Assembly: GCF_036588685.1 (NCBI RefSeq)
Contig: NC_086376.1
Span: 57,931,166 to 57,995,165 of the forward strand
DNA from: Mytilus trossulus
Lineage: Eukaryota > Mollusca > Bivalvia > Mytilida > Mytilidae
Length of the DNA stretch: 64,000 nucleotides
Reading direction: 5' to 3'
Shown here: piece after piece, positions 1 through 13,310 of the stretch
How the letters are laid out: every line of letters begins with the position of its first letter
How positions within the stretch are numbered: position 1 is the stretch's first letter
Made by a program: the position numbers and the translations under genes
The notes under the pieces: generated by a model
Told to the model about the DNA's origin: nothing
Seen by the model: only the letters and a program-made list of their open reading frames with translations
The model's database searches: none

Positions 1-219
1 TTGTAAATTTTACTTCCGTAACATTTTCCACAAAAACTACTGGGCCAAGTTCATTATAGATAGTGATAATTGTAAGCAGCAAGAATGTTCAGTAAAGTAA
101 GATGTACAAACATATCACCATCACCAAAACATAATTTTGTCATCAATCTATCTCCTTCCTTTGTTTAATATTCACAAAGACCAAGGTGAGTGACACAGGC
201 TCTTTAGAGCCTCTAGTTA
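1..219 (+). repeat. Dispersed repeat family A, 3' end (cut by window start)
   Basis: Closely matches 34081-34269, the right end of a longer copy of the same family. It ends in a short hairpin (GGCTCTTTAGAGCC) followed by TCTAGT. Other copies lie at 33495-34269 (+), 36303-38609 (-, interrupted), 37670-38269 (-) and 40338-41205 (-). I see no coding sequence. A hairpin just inside a CTAG end resembles Helitron-type termini, but the left end (AGCTCACCTGG) does not start with TC, so the class is left open. Confidence 0.75.
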
Positions 220-835
220 TGTTTTGGTCTGTTTTTCTTATACTGTATGCAACAGGTCTACTATATTTTGTGTATGGCATGATTGTAAGGTGTACATGTC
301 TAGCTGGCAGGTGTCATCTGACCTTTACCTCATTTTCATAGTTCATTGGTTATAGTTAAGTTTTTCTGTTTTGGTCTGTTTTTCTTATACTGTATGCAAT
401 AGGTCAACTATATTTGGTGTATGGAAAGATTGTAAGGTGATTTTCTAGCTGGCAGGTGTCATTTGACCTTGACTCATGGTTCAGTGGTCAAAGTTAATTT
501 TTTGAGTTTTGGTATTTTTTTCTAATCTTTTATGCAATAGGTCAACTCTATTTGGTGTATGGAAATAATTTATGATCTATATGTCAGTTGTGCAGGTTTT
601 ATTTAACCTTGACCTCATTTTCATGGTTCATACTCAGTGTTAAGTTTTTATGTTTTGGTCTGTTTTTCCTATAAGCAATATATGTCAACTTTATTTGTTG
701 TATAGAAGAATTGTTAGCTGTACATGTCTGCCTGACATGGTTCATTTGACCTTGAGCTCATTTTCATGGTTCATCGGTCAATGATTAGTTTTCTTGGTTA
801 ATGTTAACTTTGTGTGACAGTTGTAATAAAGTTTT
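220..835 (+). repeat. Degenerate tandem repeat, unit about 150 bp
   Basis: About four to five diverged units, each carrying GTTTTGGTCTGTTTTTC, then a segment like AATAGGTCAACTATATTTG, then GCTGGCAGGTGTCAT and TGACCTTGACCTCATTTTC. It abuts the end of the family A repeat. Units differ by substitutions and small indels, so the array is old. No open frame is conserved between units. Confidence 0.7.
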
Positions 836-3050
836 ATATTTAAGACTATCATTTCATGTTTGCCTCTATAACAGCACAATTTGTTCATTCTACAATATAA
901 AAATGCACAGGTCCAATTTCAGTATTGGTCTTCTTTTATATAAAATTTGTTCGCCGCTGTTGTCCTTGTCATAGACATCCAAATACATTTGGTTTCAAAC
1001 AATAACTGTGATTTAAGAGTTTTGATCTGTATGAAGTTGTACCACAATTAAGGTTCCATACCTCAAAAGGGAGGCTTGGGATTTAGAGACCAAATCACCA
1101 GTATATTCTGGTTCCACAATAACTGGAGTATAAGACGGTTCATTTAAGCCAAAAAAGTGTCACACGAAATTGTGTCTTCTTGAACTATATTTCACAGTTC
1201 ATCTGGGAAATTTCGTTCAACGACAGAATAGCACATTCATAAACTATATATAGTGTCTCCCTAAGAGATAAATTGTACCTAGTACTTGGACATAATTTTA
1301 TGGATGTTTTATCAAAATATGTCACAAGGGACAATTTTTCATAGTACATGTATAGCTACTTTTGTTCTGTCCCTAAAAAAGAGAAATAATTTAGCAATCA
1401 TTGAAATGCTTTAATCAATTAGTTAAATTGTAATTGAAATTTAAATCAAGACAATACAGATGTAAACAAAAATGGAAAGTGGTGAATATAAACAGCTATA
1501 TGACTTTTCGTGTTATGGTCAATACCCTACTATTCAGAGTTTAAAAATATTAAAAGAAGGTCATTTAGAAGGATGAAATGTTTTACATGTAGTTATACAT
1601 GTTGACAAAAAATACCACAGGAGAAAACATTGTCTGTTCTATGGTTGGGTTGTTGTCTCTTTGGCACATCCCCATTTCCATTCTCAATATGATTAAAACT
1701 TGTTAATCATGAGGACAAACTTATACAGGTATTGTACCTATGCAATAATGAGAGTGGTGCCCTCTTGGGGTTGATAAGACCTGTTAATCTGAAAAATACT
1801 ACTTATTTATCAATTTTTGATGAATGTCAGCATCAAAATAAGAAAGCCAAATATGTTATGTCAGAGTTGATGTGCCTTGGACATGATTTTAATATTAAAA
1901 AAATATCCAACAAAGGTCAAAATTGAATATCTTTTCAAGGGACACTTTTTAAAGAAGTGGACAATGATTTATAATAAAATTCTGTCCTCGGTCATCTCCT
2001 GAAATTTTGTCCATGGGACATCATTTCATGGGTACACTTTTTAATCCTACAAATTCTAATTATAAGAGGGGCGAAAAACTCTCATGTATGTCAGCATATC
2101 CATTCAACCAAAATAAATGACTAACGACATGTTGTAACTAACAATTTAGTATATATAGATGTTGTTGATATCTTATACAGTTTAAGAAAAGAAGTCCAAA
2201 CAAGCCAAAATCAAAATTCAGAATATGACCTTGACCTAAAAAAAAAATTTATGGACAAAAGACCTTAAATCCAAAGACCCTAAGTCTCTATTACTTGTGG
2301 TATCCAAATAGCTTTGGTTTAAATGGTCATCCTAATCCTGAAGTTGTAACTAGCAGTTTGGTAAAAATCATTAATTTGTAATCTTTTACGGTTGCGATGG
2401 AGAAGTGAACAAAAGAAAAACATAGTTTGTGGACTTTGTGGAGATAACTCTCATAATAGTCAATTCGTAAAGCGTATAAACTGTTAGATATCATATTCCA
2501 AAAATCTAAGTGACATGTTGTGAAACAATACTGTGCAAGAAAAATTAAATAATCAGAACATAAGCAAAAGGTCTTTCCGCGGAAAAGTTGAAGACCAAAT
2601 TATTGAAAATTTGACCAAAACTGGCATTACAACACAAATAATGCATATTTAAGGGGTCATACCTCTGTCACTTTTATTGTGATGTGCCAAAATGCCAACT
2701 ATTTCTATGTGAAATTTGTAGTATTTTGGCCTGATTAAAACAAAACATAAAATTCTAAAGGCCAATTTTTACCATTCATGTCAGAACTTACTCCTTTTGT
2801 CTCATAGTTTCACAAGATTTATTTAAAAATTTACGAGGGAAGCCAAGTGACGACAAAAGCTAATTTTCAGCAGAATCTGCACTACACAATTTACACTTTT
2901 CAATGAGCATGTTAAACAACATATATAAACTGACCTCTTAAACACATCTTCGCTATTATTTATATGTATGTAATAATAGTACTATAACTGAATTTCAGAC
3001 GAAATATATATACCTAAATATTATACAAAATACCATTTTTTATGGTAAAC
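836..3050. other. Intergenic AT-rich stretch
   Basis: I see no supported gene. Stops are frequent in all frames and no exon with credible splice sites stands out. A stretch near 2200-2480 (AAGCCAAAATCAAAATTCAG, then ATGACCTTGACC) resembles 19680-19860, so it is a fragment of another dispersed repeat. Confidence 0.55.
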
Positions 3051-3054
3051 TATG

Positions 3055-3530
3055 TAAACTAGTAATTCACTCTGTTTTTGTTAGATGTATTTTTATATGT
3101 ATCAATCTGATGAGTTATACAAGCCTTTTTCAACTGATTTTTATAGTTCGTTCTTATGTTATACTGTTACACTACTGTCCAAGGTTAGGGAGGGTTGTGA
3201 TCCTGCTAACATGTTAATATACCCCGCCACATTCAGTATGTATGTACCTGTCCCAAGTCAGGAGCCTGGTATTCAGTGGTTGTTGTTTGTTGATGTGTTA
3301 TACATATTTGTTTTCCGTTCTTGTAAATAAATTAGGCCATTAATTTTCTCGTTTGAATTCAGTTTATCATTTGTCATTTCGTGGCCTTTTATAGCGGTCT
3401 ATGTGTTATGGGCTTTACTCATTATTGAAGGCTGTACAGTGACCTATAGTTGTGAATTTCTGTCATTTTGTCTCTTGTGGAGAGTTGTATCATTGGCAAT
3501 CATACCACAACATTTTTATACTTCATTTCA
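3055..3530 (+). repeat. Dispersed repeat family B, long copy
   Basis: Carries the succession found at 61538-61862: CCCCGCCACATT, CCAAGTCAGGAGCCT, a TTTTCTCG..TTGAATT block, GGCCTTTTATAGC, TTGAAGG, and a 3' part ending CATTGGCAATCATACCAC. Further copies or fragments lie at 9825-9880 (+), 18850-18905 (-), 24980-25445 (-), 29255-29462 (+), 35145-35320 (-), 39210-39420 (-), 41945-42150 (+) and 43628-43700 (-). I recognise it as an abundant mytilid repeat. Non-coding as far as can be seen. Confidence 0.75.
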
Positions 3531-6400
3531 ATAGATTTGGTCAAGTAGTATATTATCATGGAAACGAATATTTTATCAGTAACTAAGGTCATTTCGTGTT
3601 CAACTTATGTCAAAACCATAAAAATCTAACTGTCCCTCAATTTTATGGTCCATGACATTGCCTTGATATTTCAAAAGATTTGTTTAAGCTGTACTTGAAA
3701 TCTGGAGTGGAAATTATAGTTCTAAGAGAAGAACATAGGGACGGATTGATGGACATCTGCCATCACTACCTGGTATACACCGCTCTTTATTGCAGGGTTT
3801 TAACATAAGTTATGTCAAATCAATTTTATATACGAGTCTATTCACACGCAAAAAATATAAATAAGTCAAAATTGAAAACAAGGTTCAAACATGATTGTAT
3901 TGGATAAAAACCACAATTTTTTATATGTGTACATGCAAAACAAATTTCTTATTAGAGGGGTCTAAATACTAGCCCAGCAAGCATAGTGGACAACGGAATT
4001 TATTAAATAATTATATACATGTGTCTTAATATATAAGATATATGAATAAAACAATAACCACAATTATTCCTAATAACAAAAACCTTGAAATATACTTTTA
4101 GGTACAACTTAGCTAGTAAAGTAGACCTTGTACTAACAAGAGATATAATATGGTTGACATGAATGTAAACTGAATAACTGAACTAATGAATAACTCGATC
4201 ATCAACGACCTCGCCGGCCAGGAACAACCAAACAAACCCAATAATGGGAAACTGGAAACCTGGGTCCGACCCATCGGTGCATAAACAGTCATATATGCTC
4301 CAACCCAATGCGACAAGTCGTCTCACGAGACATACTCGGACGTATATTGTTTTGTTCTGTTTGTAAATATGTAAGTAAAAACATCCCTAACAATACAATG
4401 TTCAAAGTTCAAGTTAGAAATAAAATAGATAAAGATGTCACTTTACAACTAAAATATTTTGGTGCTAAAATTCCTACGCCTACATGGACATGTATAACAC
4501 ATACGCCAGAAGACAATCAATTCCTGGTATACTTTTATGCCTAGGGAATTTATACATACAGTATACATGAATACAACTCATAAGCATAAACATATACACA
4601 TAATGAAAATCATTATATTGATAATTAATGAAGTATTTAAAACCAGATAAAATCAATATGTAGTGGAAAAATGTTTTGTAACTATTTGCTTGGAAGAACT
4701 GTCTCAAGAGTTATACTTTGGACACTATAATAAAGGAGAACTATTCAAAACAAAATACATGATCATGTAAAAGTAAGGGTATATAAAAAGAAACTTGACA
4801 CTCTGGGTAGAGTGAAGCTAGGTTTTCAAAATATTTCCAACCATAATTCTATGAAACACTAGCAAAATTTAATTATAAGGCATCATGCTTCAAAATACCT
4901 AAACAACACTTTTAATTGGCAGAGAAAACTAGTGTATTTTTTTGGTTGGGGTTCAAAAATTGAAAAAAGGTTGAAAATAAAAATCCTATGTTTGTCAAGT
5001 AAACAAATACCAATTCCTAGTATGCAGCTATAAACATTGGAAAACTTTTGAATTCATTCTAAAATTATTAATCTTTTCACTGTTGGTACACTTTTTTCTT
5101 TTGCTTTTTCAAGATTTTCTAATCTAAAGCTTACAAGGGAATGTTAATAAAAATAATGAATTTATCATGTCAAATCTGCAATTTGAATTTAAACTGAAAA
5201 TTGTCAACTTTTTTCTTCATTTATTAAAAACAAATTTTTTAAAGTATATATGAGGTTTATAATTTAAAATTGTTAAAAGAAATATTAAGAGTTTCAATTT
5301 TCACTTAAAACTACTACATAACAAAATAATTTCTAGTAAAATCTATTTGGTGCCATGAGTAATTATTTTATTTCAAGGATTTTTCAAGACCACAAATATT
5401 AATTAACAAACTGATATGATTGCAAAGTCTGTTCTAATGAATTCATTAACTTAAGAACCGATGATTCTACCCCATCCTCTGACAATTTAATCTAAACAAA
5501 AAGTAATTTATTGTATTTTACATTTAAATAAATGAATTAAAAATAATGAACCCAAAGTTTGCTTACAAGCTATTTATTCACCTATAGTTAATTCAAATAT
5601 GTAATAATACATGTACCTTTATGTGCTACTTTGATAGATGAGCAGTCAAATATTAGACATTTACTAGACATTTAGGTTTCTTGGATATTTCCAAGTAATA
5701 GAAAGACATACTGAACTTTTTTGTCATAAAATATAAACACAAGGTGAGTTTTGTAATTAAAAAAACTGGATTATCATCTCTACATATTAAGTGTGTTTTG
5801 AGTTAAATTTGTGTAACAACATATTGTCACGATTTCAGTAAAAGAAACGTCATTATTGGCTGTATATTTATCTTATTTAGAACAATTCCATTGCTGGTTT
5901 CTTCAAATTGGCACAAATAATCTTTAAACATATTCAAGCCTAATGTAATTTTTAAAAAGAGAGGTCCATGAATTCATTTTCATGTTAAATCAGTCAAAAA
6001 ATGGGTCTTTTCCTGATATTAAACTATTTGACATGGCTAAAAGTAACATTTGACAGTAGCAACGTCATTACCTCCCCTGTTAATGTATCATATGCCCTTC
6101 ACAGCAAATTTATATCGTTCTCCCTATAGACCTTGAGGAACCTTAGCTTCCAAAAAGTTACAGTAAGTTTAGTTATCATTTATAGGTGCATAAACTAAAA
6201 TTAATAAAGTATTTTACCCTTATAACAATACTTGATCGTGTGTTGTAGTAATTTATTAGAATGATCTACTAAATGGTAAAGTGATAATTTGCACGTCACA
6301 ATGTCAACAAGGGGAGTAATTATAAATAAAAAATGAGAGTTGGTATGCAAGTAAACTTTAAAAAGAATGTAAAATAAAATTTGTTTAATATTGTTTAATC
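3531..6400. other. Intergenic AT-rich stretch
   Basis: No gene can be supported. Open frames are short, lack splice context and resemble no family I know. Low-complexity A and T runs are common. Confidence 0.5.
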
Positions 6401-6404
6401 AAAT

Positions 6405-6625
6405 TTTGCAGAGGTACATGCTTCCAATTGGCTTCCCTCAGAGTTACGTACTTCTAATTGGGACCTCTCTGCCAGGGGTACTGCTTCTAATTAGCTTTAG
6501 CAGACAGAGGTATATATGTACTGCTTCCAATCAGCTTCGCAACAAGACAGAGGGTGTGCTCCCAATTAGCTTCACTAAGAGGTACGTACTTCCAATTGGC
6601 ATCGCTCAGACAACCATACTACTTC
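6405..6625 (+). repeat. Degenerate minisatellite, unit about 45-60 bp
   Basis: Four to five imperfect units, each with CTTCCAATTGGCTTC or a variant (CTTCTAATTAGCTT, CTCCCAATTAGCTTC) followed by CAGAGGTAC-like sequence. The open frame across it on the plus strand follows from the repeat and shows no domain. Confidence 0.6.
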
Positions 6626-8674
6626 CAGTGTGGTAATGGTATGGATTTGCAAGTCGATACTACTTCTATTGTTGAAATGGTACATAATTGCAATTAATTG
6701 TCGTCCAAATTTGCAAAAACATATTTTATTTAACATTCTTAATCCAGTTTACTGTCATACCTTCACTCACTCTCTATTTGTAATTTCTTCTTATCGTGAC
6801 AAATTGTGAAGAAAAAATCATCACTTGGGAATTTTGTGCTCTTCTGTAGTTTTAATCCTGATCAGGGTAACCAAAACTTGTCTATCTTATTAAATTACTG
6901 CAGCAATCCCTCAAGTGTTGCTGAAACCTTAAATTCTGTTTTAATGTAACTTAACTTTACATATATATACCCAAGGCATGAACTTTAGGGATTAAATATT
7001 GGAGATTTGAATTGGAGATATTGATGGACAAATAGATCCATATATTGGATAATTATGAATTAAAGAAAGAAAAATCTTATTTTACAGGTCAGTTTAGCAA
7101 ACTGTTTTTTAAATTTAGACTTTTTTGTAAATTCATTATTCAAAATAAACCTAGCTTGCTGTTAAAAAGATAAAAAATATGGAAATTTTCATTCCTCCTA
7201 CTTTTGCAGTCAGGATTCTACTATGTCAAAATTATCTCCCCTTATTTTTCAATCATAAAAATGAAAGCCAATTTATTGACATTTAATGAAAAATCAAATC
7301 AGACAACCTTTGCATTAGTTGATTATTGTATACCCCCAACCCCTTATATTCAATTTTTTGGATCAAAGAAACAATTGTTTATCATTTAAGGACTTTCTTT
7401 ACAGTTATCCAATTTGCAGAGGACATGGGGCATTGACCAGCATATTAACTGTTCTGTTAAGTTTAAAACAAGGTGTTTGATGAATCAAGTTTGATTTAGG
7501 CCTATTTAAAGACTTCAGGCAAAATATTTCCTGTAAAATTCCTACACTGGCTTAAGTTCTTTTTAATAAAGGGAGATAATCACAAATTCTGATAACCAAG
7601 TTGATTTTATCCCATTTCACCATATATTAATATGGGGCTTGTTATTTTTTGTACATGTATTAAATAAAATAGGGGATGCTTCTAAACAGTTGTAATTTTG
7701 TCCACAAAATTAAAAGCAATTTCGCCTAAAATAATTCTTTCTGGATGGAAAAGTTACAATAGCATACCACACAGTTAGGAAATAGTCCAAGGCGATGCAT
7801 GACTAAAAATAAATTCAGGCCAATTTAGGCTGTAACACATATTTACATATAAAAGTGCATATAGAAGATTTAGGAAAGAGAAATTTGTTTCTTTTTGGTT
7901 ATTTCTATGCTTAATTGTCATATATTTGAACCACTAACTATCCAACAGAAGAAGAAAAAAGTTTCATATGAATTCAATAATATACAAATTTTACATTACA
8001 TTTAGTACACAAATTATTGTTTTACAGAAACTTTTATTTTAAATTCCTTGAAAGTAAGATGTTTCATCAATATTCTACTTTTTTTTGGACTTGGCATAAC
8101 TCAATGCATGAAAAATTAAATAATTGCTTTGTAAAACAGTTCATTTATAATTACTCTGGTAGTGCTAAAATTACAACAGTTTTACAGTTTAATCCATCAA
8201 AAAACATGTATATGATACAAGAAGAAGTATGCAAGATTTATATGAACTGTTCATATTGGAAACTGTTTGGTAGAGTTAGAAAGACCCAAAAGGAAATATG
8301 GTCACTCTTGGTCTTCTTCAGACTTGCAGTAAAATACATGTAAAAGTAAGGTATCTGTTTGGTAGTGCATGATACTCAGGCAGGATATACAGATTGGCAG
8401 TCATGTCCTGTCAGAATGGGGATTTTAAATCTTATGTCTTCTGAAGAGAGAGCACCCAGCTGTCAACATGTTAAGAATCTTCACAACATCTCTAATTTAG
8501 GAGTATGGAGAATTAATCCCACAATTATATCCTTCAGCCACAGTAATTAATATCTGAAAAAGAATAACACTTTTCAATTTTCTGTCATATTTTCAGAAAC
8601 TTTAATAGGCAACAAATAGCAATTAAACTGGGAATAACTTTATTTCTTTATTGAAATTTTCGAAAAGCACTTTA
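6626..8674. other. Intergenic AT-rich stretch
   Basis: No supported gene. A 108-codon open frame near 8017-8343 has strongly AT-driven composition, no recognisable motif and no convincing splice sites, so I do not call it. Confidence 0.5.
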
Positions 8675-8683
8675 TGCCAGTAT

Positions 8684-9226
8684 CATCTTCGCTAGCCAAG
8701 GGTTACGATCCACTCCCGCTCTCTTCACCCTTGGCGGATTGAGATAAAATTTCGGAGACACAAGGTAAGGATTTTTATTGGTTGCAGTCAAAACTCGCTG
8801 CATCCAATCAAAATGCGCCTGTAACATGATCACGTGTAAATGTAGAAAGTGTTTGTAAACAATTGCCACGTGTTTTTTGTGCAACAAGCCTTTACATCCC
8901 TAAACATACGACTATATTTAGTGAAAACTTGAATGTTTTTAATCAACAAATGGAAGTTCCTGTGTATGTTACATGCACAAATGCATGAATGTTGACGTAT
9001 GCTTTTATTTCCGGCTTTACCAAGTGTGTAGCATCTAGACGCTACCGTGTTTTTACCTCCAAGCTGAAGAGTTCAAGTGCTACCATTGGTCAAGACTAAT
9101 GTATTCGTTATTGGCGTGGTTTTTATCTTCCGATAGATGGCGCAACATTGTTATCACAAATGTTGGCTCAATCCGCCAAGGGTGAAGAGAGCGGGAGTGG
9201 ATCGTAACCCTTGGCTAGCGAAGATG
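8684..9226. mobile_element. MULE-type MITE with 60-bp perfect TIRs
   Basis: The first 60 bases (beginning CATCTTCGCTAGCCAAGG, ending GGCGGATTGAG) are matched perfectly in inverse at the right end. The 543-bp element is flanked on both sides by the 9-bp direct repeat TGCCAGTAT (8675-8683 and 9227-9235). Nine-base target duplications and long TIRs are typical of Mutator-like elements. There is no transposase frame inside, so it is non-autonomous. Perfect TIRs and TSD indicate recent insertion. Confidence 0.9.
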
Positions 9227-9235
9227 TGCCAGTAT

Positions 9236-10560
9236 GGGCCAATGGCTTAAAACATTATACAATTAAAGCAGAGAAACTTTTCAAAATAATAGTTTTTCCC
9301 TTCCTAAAACTTGACATGTCAATCCAGAAAACATTAAATTGTAAAAACATTATAAAAATCATGGGAATTTACATGATCTTAAATAAAAAAAATTATAAAT
9401 CTATAAATCAGTTCTTACTTTTAAAAGTCATTTCATATAGCAATTTCCAACATCAATCTGCACAGACAAGCTGTAATGCTTACCTGAAATATAAAATGCT
9501 TAGTCATTGAAAATAGTGAAAAAAGAATCACTGTTGGTATAAGTACATTATATAGAAATATAACTCTCAAAGGGGATGATGAAATCCTACACAGCCTCAT
9601 CTGGTAATACGTCAGAATGAGATCTATCGATGGTCAATATTTGGTCTTGATGACTTCAATAGAAACGGGGGGAGGGCATGTCAAAAAAATGTTGGAAGAA
9701 AAAAAAACATTAGAAAAACAATAAGGTCTTTCCTCACGTAGGGGAAAGACCTTAAATATGTGATATATAACATATCAAGGTGAAAGAAGATGTAGAGAAC
9801 ACATCAATGTGACAATAATTGCTTCATTCCACTTCATTTGAACTTTGGCGGATAGTTGTCTCATTAGCAATCATACCTTATTTTTATAACTATACGTGGG
9901 AAAACAATCCAATTAGGTATAGGAGCTTTCTGTAAAAGAGTCTCAATCAGAGGAGTTGTGTTCAGAAGTTTTCTCATGATCACAATACTTAAAATTGTGA
10001 AAGACTTCCCATAACTTCTTTCAAAATTGTCAAATTAAAATGGTGGTACATAATGGTCAACTACAGGTGACAGAAAACAATTTGACCAAATATGATGGCT
10101 TTCCATCTTATCCCAGACCCTCCACTTTCCTGTGTCATGCTAATAAAAAATCAGCCAATCCTACTTCACCCTTAGACTTCTATGAAAACCACATGTCTAG
10201 CTTTTGTCTTAAATGTCACAGGCTTAACAAAATTTAAGGGCATTTACCTGATCTGTAATTAACAAATAACAGGCTATTATTTGAACTTGGAACTATTTTT
10301 AATTATGACATTTGCATTATTTCATCTGCTTGAAATTTAAAATAAATTCCATGGTTATTTGGTATTATAATTTTTGAGCGATTCTTAATTAAGTTCATAA
10401 ACCTATGCAATGGTTCTTTCTTAAAGGGTATATGTTGATAAAATTTGTTTAAATAAAGGAATTTTATACAGACTTGTATATGAAGACATCTTAACGCACT
10501 GATAAAATATCTATTTTTGTGTGTTGCACTTTAATTAATTGTAAATGTGCAAAATTACAA
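9236..10560. other. Intergenic stretch
   Basis: No supported gene. A fragment of family B (3' end, TAGTTGTCTCATTAGCAATC) lies near 9825-9880. The rest is AT-rich unique-looking sequence with only short open frames. Confidence 0.5.
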
Positions 10561-10956
10561 AACTGGGTGTTGCCTTATAGATCATCCATATATACGTACT
10601 TGTATTTAAGATATATTATACCACAAGTCTTACTCCCCTTCATGAAAACATTGGCACTGTTTTATAACCTGAAAAGGAATTAAAATTGACATAAATTATA
10701 TATTTTACAAATTTGTTAAATTGCCTGCCTAAATTCTGATTGCGGAATAGTGAGTTATCTCCCACTGAAAGAAACATTCTTGCTGTTTATTGTACTAGTC
10801 TCTCTTGAAATCAAAATTCTATCAGGATTTACTTTTCATGGTATAACATTTTATTTGTGAACCGGAAAAACATTTATCAAACTGATAAATATCTATTTTT
10901 GTGTGTTGTAAATGTGCAAAATAAAATAAATGTGTGTTGTCTTATAGATAATCCTT

Positions 10957-11280
10957 TTAAACTTTATCACATTTTTCCTGAAAATGTATAGAATTAATTG
11001 GCTTGAATATACTTGCATTATTTCTTTCATGACAAAGCCTCAGACTTGGTTGAAGATCAATGTAATAATTAATCTTCATTCCAGCTGCTATCCTTGCTGC
11101 TTGATTGCTTACATGGCAAATCCTTGGACTTGGTTGAAGATCAATGTAATAATTAATCTTCATTCCAGCTGCTATCCTTGCTGCTTGATTGCTTACATGG
11201 CAAATCCTTGGACTTGGTTGAAGATCTAATTCATCTTCCATGGAGTTGCTACTCATCTGCCATCTGGACTGAAACTTGGG
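10957..11280 (-). other. Exon-like island, copy A (candidate coding)
   Basis: On the minus strand an open frame reads SRWQMSSNSMEDE, then DLQPSPRICHVSNQAARIAA and GMKINYYI. The DLQPS..INYYI block of 28 residues (84 bp) is present twice in tandem, then a third diverged DLQPSLRLCH starts. The in-frame 84-bp duplication keeps the frame. A possible donor (CAT then GTAAGC) lies inside, so exon limits are uncertain. The plus strand is also open here, which weakens the case. No known family recognised. Confidence 0.3.
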
Positions 11281-12076
11281 ACTTGACGGCTACTGGAACA
11301 TAAACTAAAATTATAAATTAGATTATATTTATAAGACTGCTGTTGGTCAATATAAATGAAAAAGACATTCCTTCAAGCTTCATATCCTGACCTGTAGTGT
11401 ATCAATGGAGCCATTTTCATCTTCTTATTTTGTGAACAAAAAACCTTATCGCTTTTTAGTCAAATCCAGGAAAAACAGTCATTTATACAATTTCCTGTTT
11501 GGTTCATACCGCCAAAAATAGAGGTCATCAGTAGTGAGCTGAGGGAGGAAAAACTTCAAAACTTTAGAAACTTTAAGCAACAAAAAAAAACCATTTGACC
11601 TCTTACAACTTTAAGCCTAGTGCACGTTTTTTCCATGTAAACTTATTATATGATGATAAAATTTGTTTAAATAGAAGAATTATATACGTACTTGTGTTTA
11701 AGATATATTATACCACAAGTCTTACTCATCTTCATGAAAACATTGGCACTGTTTTATAACCTAAAAAGGAGTTTAAATTGACACAATTTATATATTTTAC
11801 AAATTTGTTAAATTGCCAGCCTAAATTTTTATTAATCTATTCTTTATTCTGATTGCATAATAGTGAGTTATCTCCCACTGAAAGAAACATTCTTGCTGTT
11901 TTTTGTACTAGTTCTCCCTTGAAGTTTAAAATGCTATCAGGATTGACTTTTTATGTTATAAAATTTATTCATGTACCTGAAAAACATTTATCAAACTGAT
12001 AAATATCTATTTTAATGTGTTGTAAATGTGCAAATTAACAAAAATGTGTTGCCTTATAGATAATCCTTATAGACTC

Positions 12077-12310
12077 TCACATTTTTTCCAGATAATGTAC
12101 AGAATTAATTGGCTTGAATATACTTGCATTATTGCTTTCATGACAAAGCCTCAGACTTGGTTGAAGATCAATGTAATAATTTATCTTCATTCCAGCTGCC
12201 ATCCTTGCTGCTTGATTGCTTACATGGCAAAACTTCCGATTTGGTTGAAGATCTAAGAAAACATCTTCCATGGAGTTGCTACTCATCTGCCATCTGGACT
12301 GAAACTTGGG
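12077..12310 (-). other. Exon-like island, copy B (candidate coding)
   Basis: Paralogue of the island at 10957-11280. The minus-strand frame reads SRWQMSSNSMEDVF, LDLQPNRKFCHVSNQAARMA, then GMKINYYIDLQPSLRLCHES. It lacks the extra 84-bp duplication of copy A. An AG two bases before the TGG codon would give the same Arg-Trp start and intron phase as the micro-exon array upstream. Splice use is not shown. Confidence 0.3.
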
Positions 12311-12995
12311 ACTGGCCCACTACTGGAACATAAACTAAAATTATAAATTAGATCATATTTATAAGACTGCTGTTGGTCAATATCAATGAAAAAGACATTC
12401 CTTCAAGTTTCATATCCTGACCTGCATCAATGGAGCCATTTTAAGAGTCGTATTTGGTGAACAATTGTAATTATGTTATACTTCATTTGGTGGTTTAGCC
12501 AAAGCCTGCACACAAGTCTTTACAATGAAATGGGTGTGATCAATTCAAAACTTTAGAACCTTAAGTCAACAACAAAACACCATTTGACCTCTTACAACTT
12601 TAAGCCTAGTGCATGTTTTTTCCATGTAAACTTATTTTTTGATGATAAAATTTGTTTAAATAGAGGAATTATATACGTACTTGTATTTAAGATATATTAT
12701 ACCACAAGTCTTACTCCCCTTCATGAAAACATTGGCACTGTTTTATAACCTAAAAAGGAAATAAAATTGACACAAATTATATATTTTACAAATTTGTTAA
12801 ATTGCCAGCCTAAATTTTTATTAATCTATTCTGTATTCTGATTGCATAATAGTGAGTTATCTCCCACTGACAGAAACATTCTTGCTGTTTATTGTACTAG
12901 TCTCCCTTGAAGTTAAAAATGCTATCAGGATTGACTTTTTATGGTATAAAATTTCATTCATGCACCTGAAAAACATTTATCAAACTGATAAATAT

Positions 12996-13310
12996 CTATT
13001 TTTGTGTGTTGTAAATGTACAAAAAAACAAAGATGTGTGTTGCCTTATAGACAATCCTGATAGACTTTATCACTTTTTCCAGAAAATGTACAGAATTAAT
13101 TGGCTTGAATATACTTGCATTATTTCTTTCATGACAAAGCCTCAGACTTGGTTGAAGATCAATGTAATAATTAATCTTCATTCCAGCTGTTATCCTTGCT
13201 GCTTGATTTCTTACATGGCAAAGCCTTGGACTTGGTTGAAGATCTAAGTAAACATCTTCTATGGAGTTTCTTCTCATCTGCCATCTCGACTGACACTTGG
13301 TCCTTCCTTT
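12996..13310 (-). other. Exon-like island, copy C (candidate coding)
   Basis: Third paralogue. The minus-strand frame reads SRWQMRRNSIEDVY, then LDLQPSPRLCHVRNQAARIT and GMKINYYIDLQPSLRLCHER, and stays open to about 12996. It is the copy closest to the micro-exon array. A possible acceptor (TTAAAG) lies near 13310, different from copies A and B. Function unknown. Confidence 0.3.

Noticed and set aside
8017-8343. A 108-codon plus-strand frame
   Set aside because: AT-driven composition, no homology I recognise, no exon signals and no supporting neighbours.
10984-13247. Plus-strand frames in the triplicated islands, with an apparent 23-nt intron (GTAATAATTAATCTTCATTCCAG)
   Set aside because: Far too short for spliceosomal removal, and the plus-strand frames contain no consistent exon ends. 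The minus strand has better signals.
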